Below, one piece after another: positions 1-5,888 of a DNA stretch of 8,161 nt; position 1 is the first letter of the stretch, and each line of letters opens with the position of its first letter. Position numbers and translations under genes: made by a program. The stretch comes from CBFFRJ01 sp965644225 (GTDB lineage: Bacteria > Pseudomonadota > Gammaproteobacteria > Enterobacterales > Enterobacteriaceae), in NCBI RefSeq assembly GCF_965644225.1, contig NZ_CBFFRJ010000179.1, forward strand, positions 1 through 8,161, written 5' to 3'. Under the pieces are notes generated by a model. It saw only the letters and a program-made list of their open reading frames with translations. It ran no database searches and had not been told where the DNA came from.

Positions 1-70
1 GGGCATCGTGAAAAATCTATGGCAAAGAAAGCCTTATGTTCTCATAACTGACGATTAAATCGCACCTTCC
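1..70 (-). mobile_element. IS5-group insertion sequence end (partial), left border
   Basis: Bases 1-70 are an exact inverted copy of bases 8091-8160. Read outward from base 70 on the minus strand, the sequence begins GGAAGGTGCGA, which matches the terminal inverted repeat of IS5-group elements (IS5 itself begins GGAAGGTGCGAA as I recall it). Further blocks such as TATGAGA and GCCATAGA also resemble the transposase-start end of IS5. The likely transposase start codon is the CAT at 4-6 on the plus strand, so the transposase would run left, out of the window. CTAA (71-74) follows directly and fits the YTAR target preference of IS5. The element body is outside the window, so the exact IS cannot be named. 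Confidence 0.8.
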
Positions 71-74
71 CTAA

Positions 75-700
75 GTGATTTCATTGAATAAACCTCTTGC
101 GGAGTTCCATTCATTAGATAAATGTTTTTCCCTCATGGCAATTTTTTTGAGTTGCCAGGCAATTCAGTTCTCAATTTTTCTTCTTGTGATCCTACAGATG
201 TCACTCTTGTTATTCAGAGTGGTGAACTTTCTATTGGCAGAAAATGTAACGATGTCCTTTTAGGTATTGCTCAGGGGCCATTTATCACCGGGCTCGGTGC
301 TGGTGTGATGAAAAGACCCACGGAATATATTTATACCACGCAAAGTATTTGCACTGGTTATTATTTGCCTTCAATACGCGTGATAACCTTGCTGGATGAA
401 AATCATCTCTGGCGAGAAGCCTTTACCTGGCTTACCTGGTTACATCGACTGGCTGAAACACGAGACAGCCAGCTTATTGGCCGGAGCACTTACGAGCAGA
501 TACGCTCGACGCTTTTAACTATGCAGGAATGGGATGACGCATTACGCGCACGAATTGGTGTGATGTATTATATTCAGCGCCGAACGGGGATTTCCCGCTC
601 GGTAATTGCTGAGATTCTTTCCGCGTTACGTAAAGGCAACTATATCGAAATGCATAAAGGCAAGCTGCTGAATATCAACCGCTTGCCTTATGACTATTAA
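75..700 (+). pseudogene. iprA: iprA (yaiV) remnant, inhibitor of hydrogen peroxide resistance, frameshifted
   Basis: IprA is a Crp-like-fold regulator family protein of enterobacteria. Its loss in Salmonella raises hydrogen peroxide resistance. The N-terminus (MISLNKPLAEFHSLDKCFS) reads from a GTG at 75. The rest, from PHGNFFEL through the C-terminal end INRLPYDY, reads in a different frame up to the TAA at 698-700. Joined, the two parts give about 208 residues, matching the E. coli protein (about 207) end to end. The frame changes within the tract TTTTTCCC at 125-132, as if one base were lost. The C-terminal region with RTGISRSVIAEILSALRKG resembles a winged helix-turn-helix and looks intact. 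The IS end stops 4 bp before the GTG, so the native promoter and ribosome site are gone and no Shine-Dalgarno is visible. Re-initiation at ATG 122 would give a 192-residue product, but it too lacks a ribosome site. The gene is convergent with ampH, with a 21-bp gap. A base-call error in the homopolymer is the main alternative. Confidence 0.82.
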
Positions 701-721
701 TCCACCCGGCTGAATTCATCT

Positions 722-1879
722 TCAGGATGCAGGGATCACAACAGGCTTATTGTTGCTCATCTCGGTAACCAGGTCGTTGACGCCATCACTCATATTAGTA
801 AAGCGTGTTAACGGCGAACGTGTTACTACCACAAACACAGCGACATTACTTTGCGGGACCATCGCCATATAGGTAATAAAACCGCCGCCGCCGCCCGTTT
901 TCTGGATGATGCCTGGGTGGCCATCTTTCGGTCCCATATAGACCCAGCCCATTCCCAGTGCATCTGCTTTGCCCGGAACATCCATACCAATCACTTTGGT
1001 GAGCTGACTACGCTGGTAAATCAGGGTCTGCATGCGATCGGCCTGAATATTACGGTGATAGAAATCGGATGACAGGAATTGCTGCATCCAGCGCATCATA
1101 TCGCCGGGTGTTGAATAGACGCCGCCACTCCCGATTGCTGCCAGCGTATTGTTACAGGGGCTGGCTCCTTTTTCAGCAATCATCAGGCGCTTACATTGAT
1201 CCGGCGATGGCGTAAAGGTGGTGTCCTTCATTCCCAGCGGGCGGGTGATCTGCTCTTCAAAGAGTTGTGGGTAAGGCTTGCCTGCGGCTTTAGCTAAAGC
1301 ATCCGCCAGTAAATCAAATGCCAGGTTGGAATAGGCTGCCTGAGTGCCTGGGTTGACCTTCAGTTTTGCGCCAGACAGCCAGTTCCAGCGCTGCTGTTGG
1401 GTCGGCCAGACAAAAACATCGCGATGCGCGGCGCCTCCGGGTTGTTCACGGGGCAGGGCGCTGGTATGTGTTGCCAGGTTTAGCAAGGTAATCGGCGAGC
1501 CTTGCCATGTTGGTACGATCGCGCCTGGAGGGGCATATTTGCTCAAAGGATCGTTGAGTTTTACGACCCCTTGATCAAACATTTTTACCAGCACTTCACT
1601 GGTCATCAGTTTTGACAGCGAAGCAATACGAATAACGGAATCCAGCTGTGGGCGCACATTGCTACCCGGACGCGTTTCACCAAAACTTCTGAATACACGC
1701 TGGTTTCCATCAATGGCGACCAGCGCCATACCCGTTGCGCCGCTGCCATAAAAGATATGGTTAGCGTAGCGATCGACAATATCGGACGCAAAAGCCGGAT
1801 CGGGTGACGTTTGTGCAGCATAAACAGCAGTCAGCGAGCATGCATACAGCATTGCGGAGAAAAACAAACAACGTTTCAA
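722..1879 (-). CDS. ampH: AmpH, penicillin-binding D-alanyl-D-alanine carboxypeptidase/endopeptidase
   Basis: AmpH is a periplasmic class C beta-lactamase-like, low-molecular-weight penicillin-binding protein. It has DD-carboxypeptidase and DD-endopeptidase activity and takes part in peptidoglycan remodelling and recycling. From the TTG start the protein has 385 residues, the same as E. coli AmpH, with a signal peptide (MKRCLFFSAMLYACSLTAVYA, cleavage near AYA-AQ). The serine-hydrolase motifs are in place: SLSK at about 87-90 with the nucleophile serine first, YSN at about 183-185, and KTG at about 327-329 followed by a glycine run. An in-frame ATG at 1888 would add three residues. It has no Shine-Dalgarno, whereas CGGA lies 8 nt before the TTG, so I prefer TTG (start moderately sure). 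The gene is divergent from the cysteine hydrolase and faces the iprA remnant. Family assignment is very firm. Confidence 0.95.
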   Translation of the reverse strand: MKRCLFFSAMLYACSLTAVYAAQTSPDPAFASDIVDRYANHIFYGSGATGMALVAIDGNQRVFRSFGETRPGSNVRPQLDSVIRIASLSKLMTSEVLVKMFDQGVVKLNDPLSKYAPPGAIVPTWQGSPITLLNLATHTSALPREQPGGAAHRDVFVWPTQQQRWNWLSGAKLKVNPGTQAAYSNLAFDLLADALAKAAGKPYPQLFEEQITRPLGMKDTTFTPSPDQCKRLMIAEKGASPCNNTLAAIGSGGVYSTPGDMMRWMQQFLSSDFYHRNIQADRMQTLIYQRSQLTKVIGMDVPGKADALGMGWVYMGPKDGHPGIIQKTGGGGGFITYMAMVPQSNVAVFVVVTRSPLTRFTNMSDGVNDLVTEMSNNKPVVIPAS

Positions 1880-1917
1880 CGAAAGCATCCGTATAAGAAA
1901 GGGAAGGATAATGCGTA

Positions 1918-1945
1918 GTTATACTACCTGGCGGCCCGTTGCAAA
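1918..1945 (-). promoter_or_regulatory. Predicted sigma-70 promoter of ampH
   Basis: On the minus strand, TTTGCA (1940-1945; 4 of 6 to consensus) and TATAAC (1918-1923; 5 of 6) are separated by 16 bp. Transcription would start near 1911, giving a leader of roughly 30 nt before the ampH start. Seen by eye only. Confidence 0.5.
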
Positions 1946-2074
1946 GCACCGAAAAAGACATAATTTGAGGAAATTACGTAACGATGCGTAAATATGAAGT
2001 TTTTTCCTGAGCCTGGAAGCGCAGGCAACATGTGATACCTTCTGTTTTTGCGTAGAAATCTCTGGAGGCAGGCG

Positions 2075-2608
2075 ATGTCGGGTAAGCGAGTGGTAATGGT
2101 GGTGGATATGCAGCAAGGGGTGTTTGCTACCCCGCGTATTGCGCGTGAACGCTGTGTAGAGCAGATAAACAAGCTGACCCAGGCCGCAGATGCGGTTATT
2201 TTTATTCAGCATCAGGAAGCGGGAGGGCTGGAAGAGGGAAGTGATGGATTCCAGTTACTGCCAGAGCTTTATCAGCCCGATAACGCGTTCTATGTCACCA
2301 AAACGGCCTGCGATAGTTTCTACAAAACACGGCTGGCTGAGGTGCTTGATGAGCATGAAATATCTGCGTTTGTTATCTGCGGTTGCGCCACGGACTATTG
2401 TGTCGACACCACGATAAAAAACGGCGCCAGCCGGGGATATAGCATTACCGTCGCAGGCGATGCCCACACAACCGCCAACCGGGTCGCAGCAAAAGCCGAA
2501 ACCCTTATCGCTCATTATAATGAAGTCTGGCGTACCCTTATCGTGCCGGATAATCCGGTATTCGTGAAATCCGTCGAAACAATTCTTACAGAGTGGCAGA
2601 CGAACTAA
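2075..2608 (+). CDS. Isochorismatase-family cysteine hydrolase
   Basis: A 177-residue cytoplasmic protein of the isochorismatase/nicotinamidase (cysteine hydrolase) superfamily, which hydrolyses amide or vinyl-ether bonds in small molecules. The catalytic triad is visible: Asp11 in VVDMQQ, Lys76 in YVTKTACDSF, and Cys109 in the signature CGCATDYCV, with the usual cis-peptide region just before it. The length is typical of the small single-domain members. The start is ATG 2075, with GGAGG at 2064-2068 spaced 6 nt; a TTG further upstream (2048) lacks such a site. It lies divergent from ampH and upstream of sbmA in the same direction, and its stop codon overlaps the predicted sbmA promoter. As I recall, E. 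coli K-12 has ampH next to sbmA with no such gene. The substrate cannot be read from the sequence. Confidence 0.9.
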   Translation: MSGKRVVMVVDMQQGVFATPRIARERCVEQINKLTQAADAVIFIQHQEAGGLEEGSDGFQLLPELYQPDNAFYVTKTACDSFYKTRLAEVLDEHEISAFVICGCATDYCVDTTIKNGASRGYSITVAGDAHTTANRVAAKAETLIAHYNEVWRTLIVPDNPVFVKSVETILTEWQTN

Positions 2609-2628
2609 GACGTTAGGTTCTGGTCTGA
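2602..2628 (+). promoter_or_regulatory. Predicted sigma-E promoter of sbmA-yaiW
   Basis: GAACTA (2602-2607, a near match to the sigma-E -35 GGAACTT core) is followed after exactly 16 bp (2608-2623) by TCTGA (2624-2628). The -10 and spacing are those of the rpoH P3 sigma-E promoter of E. coli, as I recall it. The -35 element overlaps the TAA of the upstream hydrolase gene. Transcription would start near 2634, leaving a leader of about 95 nt before sbmA. From memory, E. coli sbmA-yaiW is listed as sigma-E (envelope stress) dependent, which supports the match. Confidence 0.55.
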
Positions 2629-2639
2629 TTCATCAGTTT

Positions 2640-2669
2640 TTAACATGCTGACTTCGGGTGTTTTTTTAT
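2640..2669 (+). promoter_or_regulatory. Possible sigma-70 promoter upstream of sbmA
   Basis: TTAACA (2640-2645; 5 of 6 to the -35 consensus) and TTTTAT (2664-2669; 4 of 6) are separated by 18 bp. This would be a second, housekeeping start about 55 nt before sbmA. The -10 lies in a T run and could easily be chance. Confidence 0.25.
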
Positions 2670-2729
2670 CCGGAGTGAGCGTTGTTGTCATGTGAGCTAT
2701 GCAAAAATAAGAAATCGCAGGAGAGTATT

Positions 2730-3950
2730 ATGTTTAAGTCTTTTTTCCCAATGCCGAAATTGTTTTTTCTTTCGGCTTTTATTTGGGCCATGGTCGCCGT
2801 GGTTTTCTGGCAGGCGGGCGGTGAGAGTTTACTGCTGCGTCTGACGGGAGCCTCCGCGGAGGTGCCAATCAGCGCCTCCCGTTTCTGGTCACTTAACTTC
2901 CTGCTTTTCTATGTCTATTACGCGCTCTGTACCGGGGTTTTCGCGCTGTTCTGGTTTTATTTTTCTCCCCAGCGCTGGCAGCGATGGTCAATTTTGGGTA
3001 CCGCATTAATTATCTTCGTTACCTGGTTTCAGGTTGAAGTCAGCGTCGCCATTAATGCGTGGTATGCCCCGTTTTACGATCTTATTCAGACCGCGCTCAG
3101 TGCGCCAAATAAGGTCGGTATCAGTCAACTATATAGCGAAATTGGTACCTTTTTGTGGATTGCGCTGATTGCCGTGACCGTTGCCGTACTGAGTAATTTC
3201 TTCGTCAGCCACTACGTCTTTCGCTGGCGAACGGCGATGAACGAATATTACACCGCGCACTGGGATCACCTGCGCCATATCGAAGGTGCCGCTCAGCGTG
3301 TGCAGGAAGACACCATGCGTTTTGCCACCACACTTGAAGATATGGGGGTCAGCTTTATTAATGCGGTTATGACCTTAATCGCATTTTTACCGGTGCTGGT
3401 GGCACTGTCGCCACATGTGCCAGAGCTGCCACTGGTCGGGCATATTCCCTATGGCCTGGTGATTGCAGCGATTGGCTGGTCACTGTTGGGGACATTTTTA
3501 CTGGCAGCTGTCGGGATCAAGCTTCCGGGACTGGAGTTTAAGAACCAGCGCGTGGAAGCCGCTTATCGTAAAGAGCTGGTTTACGGCGAAGATGATGTGC
3601 AAAGAGCAAAGCCGAATACATTACGTGAACTCTTCTCCGCCGTTCGTCGCAACTATTTCCGCCTCTATTTCCACTATATGTATTTCAACATTGCCCGTAT
3701 TTTGTATCTCCAGGTTGATGTGGTTTTTGGTCTGATCGTACTGTTCCCGACGATTGCGGCAGGCGCCATTACCTTTGGTCTGATGCGCCAGATAACCAAT
3801 GTCTTTGAGCAGGTTCGCAGTTCGTTCCAGTACCTGATTGCCTCCTGGACCACGCTTGTCGAATTGATGTCTATTTATAAACGTTTGCGGAGCTTTGAAC
3901 GTGAGCTGGATGGCCAGCCGGTTTCGCCAATGACGAATCACTTAAGCTAA
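2730..3950 (+). CDS. sbmA: SbmA, inner-membrane peptide antibiotic transporter
   Basis: SbmA (SbmA/BacA family) is a homodimeric inner-membrane transporter driven by the proton gradient. It takes up microcins B17 and J25, bleomycin-type compounds and proline-rich antimicrobial peptides. It resembles the membrane domain of ABC exporters but has no ATPase domain. The protein has 406 residues, the same as E. coli. Hydrophobic segments lie near 12-28, 55-78, 88-105, 140-160, 208-226, 240-262 and 330-352. The most conserved stretch covers HYVFRWRTAMNEYY (161-174) and RHIEGAAQRVQEDTMRF (182-198). Acidic residues E203, E276 and E287 keep their E. coli positions. The start is ATG 2730 with AGGAGA at 2719-2724; an upstream in-frame start (2682) would add 16 unconserved residues. 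It forms an operon with yaiW, 13 bp downstream. No defect is visible. Confidence 0.96.
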   Translation: MFKSFFPMPKLFFLSAFIWAMVAVVFWQAGGESLLLRLTGASAEVPISASRFWSLNFLLFYVYYALCTGVFALFWFYFSPQRWQRWSILGTALIIFVTWFQVEVSVAINAWYAPFYDLIQTALSAPNKVGISQLYSEIGTFLWIALIAVTVAVLSNFFVSHYVFRWRTAMNEYYTAHWDHLRHIEGAAQRVQEDTMRFATTLEDMGVSFINAVMTLIAFLPVLVALSPHVPELPLVGHIPYGLVIAAIGWSLLGTFLLAAVGIKLPGLEFKNQRVEAAYRKELVYGEDDVQRAKPNTLRELFSAVRRNYFRLYFHYMYFNIARILYLQVDVVFGLIVLFPTIAAGAITFGLMRQITNVFEQVRSSFQYLIASWTTLVELMSIYKRLRSFERELDGQPVSPMTNHLS

Positions 3951-3963
3951 CGCAAGGAACACT

Positions 3964-5100
3964 ATGTCCGTTTGCGCGCCGCGTCTTTTCGCGACCACAA
4001 TGACTCTGCTGGCGGGATGTATTCTTGCAGGCTGTACTACCAGTAAAAGCACGAGCAGCAACCAAAATACCCGTGCGACCGACGTGCAGGAAGCCCAAAA
4101 ACCGCAGGATGTGGCCAGTGTTGTCCGCCAAAAAATGCCCGCCAGCGTAAAGGATCGGGAGGGATGGGCCAGGGATCTTGCCACCACTTTTGCGAGCCAG
4201 GGCATTGATCCCACGCTGGAGAATATCTGTTCCGTACTGGCGGTGGCGCAACAGGAGTCGAATTATCAGGCCGATCCTGCTGTTGCCGGCCTGAATAAGA
4301 TTGCCTGGAAAGAGATAGACCGGCGGGCGGCTAGTTTGCATATTCCGCAGATTCTGGTCCATACCGCGTTGAAAATTGAATCGCCGAATGGCAAAAGCTA
4401 TAGCGATCGCCTGGATAACGTACGCACCGAAAAGCAGTTGAGTGAAATTTTTGACGATTTTATCGGCAGCGTACCTATGGGACAGAAGCTGTTCGGCGCT
4501 TATAATCCGGTACATACGGGTGGCCCCATGCAGGTTAGCGTCGCATTTGCTGAAAAGCACACCCAGGGCTACCCGTGGGCCATGCCGGGAACCGTGCGCC
4601 AGGAGGTCTTTACCCGTCGTGGATGCCTGTGGTTTGGCACTTATCATCTGCTTAACTATCCGGCTAACTACAGTGCGCCCATTTTCCGTTTTGCCGACTT
4701 TAATGCCGGCTGGTACGCCAGTCGCAATGCAGCCTTTCAGAATGCGGTGAGTAAAGCGACGGGGATTAAGCTGGCGCTGGATGGCGATCTTATTGCGTAT
4801 GACAGCGATGCGGCTGGAAACACGGAACTGGCGGTGAGGAAACTGGGATCCAAACTGGCGATCGGCGATCGCGATATCCACCGCCAACTGGCGCAAGGGG
4901 ACAGCATCGCGTTTGAGAAAACGGCGCTTTACCAGAGTATCTTCCAACTGGCAGAGCAGAAAACCGGTAAAAGGTTACCGCGAGAGATACTGCCTGGGAT
5001 CCAACTGGAAAGCCCGAAAATTACCCGTAACCTGACGACGGCCTGGTTTGCGAAGCGGGTTGACGATCGTCGGGCGCAGTGTATGGCTGCGGGTCAATAA
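3964..5100 (+). CDS. yaiW: YaiW, envelope lipoprotein co-transcribed with sbmA (DUF1615)
   Basis: YaiW is an outer-membrane lipoprotein that in E. coli affects susceptibility to SbmA-dependent peptides; its biochemical role is unknown. The product has 378 residues (E. coli about 364). A lipoprotein signal covers the first 24 residues. Two overlapping lipobox candidates, LAGC ending at Cys19 and LAGC ending at Cys24, occur five residues apart; Cys24, followed by TTSKSTSS, is my preferred acylation site. There is no Asp at +2 after either, consistent with outer-membrane sorting. A low-complexity linker to about residue 40 is longer than in E. coli. The rest (VASVVRQKMPASVKDR, CSVLAVAQQESNYQADPAV, RRGCLWFGTYHLLNYPA, ITRNLTTAWFAKRVDDRRA) is strongly conserved. 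ATG 3964 has AAGGAA at 3954-3959. It overlaps the opposing yaiY gene by 7 bp at their stops. Confidence 0.94.
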   Translation: MSVCAPRLFATTMTLLAGCILAGCTTSKSTSSNQNTRATDVQEAQKPQDVASVVRQKMPASVKDREGWARDLATTFASQGIDPTLENICSVLAVAQQESNYQADPAVAGLNKIAWKEIDRRAASLHIPQILVHTALKIESPNGKSYSDRLDNVRTEKQLSEIFDDFIGSVPMGQKLFGAYNPVHTGGPMQVSVAFAEKHTQGYPWAMPGTVRQEVFTRRGCLWFGTYHLLNYPANYSAPIFRFADFNAGWYASRNAAFQNAVSKATGIKLALDGDLIAYDSDAAGNTELAVRKLGSKLAIGDRDIHRQLAQGDSIAFEKTALYQSIFQLAEQKTGKRLPREILPGIQLESPKITRNLTTAWFAKRVDDRRAQCMAAGQ

Positions 5101-5396
5101 TGGCGCCGCCAGCGAAGAAGAAGGCCAATAAAGCCTAAAATCAGGCTACCTGCTAAAAATGGCACCAGACCAAAAATGGTGCCAACGCCAAGGCCTATTT
5201 CGACCTGCGGGCGGCGGGCATCCTGGATCTGCAGCAGGTTTTCAAACAGGCCTGGCGCATGGACTAACAGATTAAGCAGTTGTGCGCCCACCCAGAAACT
5301 GAGCAGGACAAATACAGCGTAAGCAATATTTCCAGACGTGGAGGCGCCGCGCGTTTTCTTCCCCGTAAAGGGTTTCGACATTGTAAAGTCAGCCAT
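5094..5396 (-). CDS. yaiY: YaiY, small inner-membrane protein (DUF2755)
   Basis: A 100-residue protein of unknown function that matches E. coli YaiY (102 residues) along its length, including GNIAYA, GAQLLNLLVHAPG and VEIGLGVGTIFGL. Two membrane segments lie near 24-44 and 74-94. The charged N-terminus and the C-terminal RWRRH suggest both ends may be cytoplasmic. The start is the ATG whose first base is 5396, with CGGAGGT just upstream; an in-frame start 18 codons earlier would add unconserved residues. It overlaps yaiW tail to tail by 7 bp, so neither has a separate terminator, and it diverges from yaiZ. No function is claimed. Confidence 0.92.
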   Translation of the reverse strand: MADFTMSKPFTGKKTRGASTSGNIAYAVFVLLSFWVGAQLLNLLVHAPGLFENLLQIQDARRPQVEIGLGVGTIFGLVPFLAGSLILGFIGLLLRWRRHY

Positions 5397-5451
5397 AGAG
5401 ACCTCCGGTTGGTTCTGTTTTTTGGCATGGCGTCTGTGACATAACCTCATT

Positions 5452-5475
5452 TTGACAGTTTGGCTAAATTGTCAA
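5452..5475. repeat. Inverted repeat TTGACA-N12-TGTCAA upstream of yaiY
   Basis: Perfect 6-bp arms (5452-5457 and 5470-5475) are separated by 12 bp, about 55 bp upstream of the yaiY start. The arms look like -35 hexamers on either strand, but no acceptable -10 lies 16-18 bp from either, so an operator is likelier than a promoter. Such a short repeat can arise by chance. Confidence 0.3.
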
Positions 5476-5540
5476 CATCAGAATGGTGATAATTTCATTG
5501 CGGAATGGTTCCCTGTTGAGTAAATTTCGTGGGCACTCAC

Positions 5541-5616
5541 ACTTTCGCAATGTTTTCATTACATCACTAACATTTCAGAATTTCCGCACCCGACACAGAC
5601 GCGAAAGTTGAAATGT
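5541..5616 (+). promoter_or_regulatory. Interleaved inverted repeats in the yaiZ leader (possible pseudoknot or alternative hairpins)
   Basis: Two perfect 8-bp inverted repeats are interleaved. Arm A ACTTTCGC (5541-5548) pairs with GCGAAAGT (5601-5608). Arm B ACATTTCA (5570-5577) pairs with TGAAATGT (5609-5616). The two 3' arms are directly adjacent, so in RNA the pairings cross: they would form a pseudoknot or two competing structures. A small AATG-TTTT-CATT hairpin (5549-5560) sits between the 5' arms. The block ends 32 nt before the yaiZ start. The function is unknown; a double protein-binding site in DNA is also possible. Confidence 0.4.
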
Positions 5617-5648
5617 GCGAGGATGCTTTTTTTATTTCCGGAGTTGTC

Positions 5649-5888
5649 ATGAAGTTACCCGCGAAAATACGCCGTGACTGGCATTACTATGCGTTTGCGA
5701 TTGGCCTGATTTTTATTCTTAATGGCGTGGTCGGTCTGCTGGGGTTTGAAGCCAAAGGCTGGCAGGAGTACGCCGTCGGTCTGGTAACCTGGATAATTAG
5801 CTTCTGGTTGGCTGGATTTATTATTCGCCGCCGTCCGGAGGACGATGCCGAAGCGACGGCGAAAGAGGAAGAAAAACCGTTAGATTAG
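5649..5888 (+). CDS. yaiZ: YaiZ, small inner-membrane protein (DUF2754)
   Basis: A 79-residue protein of unknown function. The core KIRRDWHYYAFAIGL through WISFWLAG-type residues is nearly identical to E. coli YaiZ (about 70 residues). Two membrane segments lie near 13-32 and 40-59, followed by a basic RRR cluster and an acidic tail (EDDAEATAKEEEK) that is longer than in E. coli. ATG 5649 has GGAG at 5640-5643, 5 nt upstream; an earlier in-frame start at 5613 adds 12 unconserved residues. The stop overlaps the ddlA stop by 4 bp in the tail-to-tail direction. It diverges from yaiY, and the two share a 252-bp intergenic region. Confidence 0.93.
   Translation: MKLPAKIRRDWHYYAFAIGLIFILNGVVGLLGFEAKGWQEYAVGLVTWIISFWLAGFIIRRRPEDDAEATAKEEEKPLD

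Noticed and set aside
19..51. Short frame in the left IS end, MAKKALCSHN, as a transposase C-terminus or small peptide
   Set aside because: The end aligns better with the transposase-start end of IS5 read on the other strand, and ten codons carry no family evidence.
122..135. Programmed -1 frameshifting in iprA
   Set aside because: The tract TTTTTCCC does not fit the X XXY YYZ slippery pattern in frame, no stimulatory stem is apparent, and the family is normally encoded in one frame.
2625..2641. CTGATTCATCAG followed by T5 as a terminator after the hydrolase gene
   Set aside because: The perfect stem would leave a 2-nt loop, it is AT-rich and short, and it overlaps the -10 of the better-supported sigma-E promoter.
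3871..4947. Open frame of 358 codons on the minus strand opposite yaiW
   Set aside because: It lies across the well-conserved yaiW and the sbmA tail, has no recognisable domain, and its composition is what a reading-frame shadow gives.
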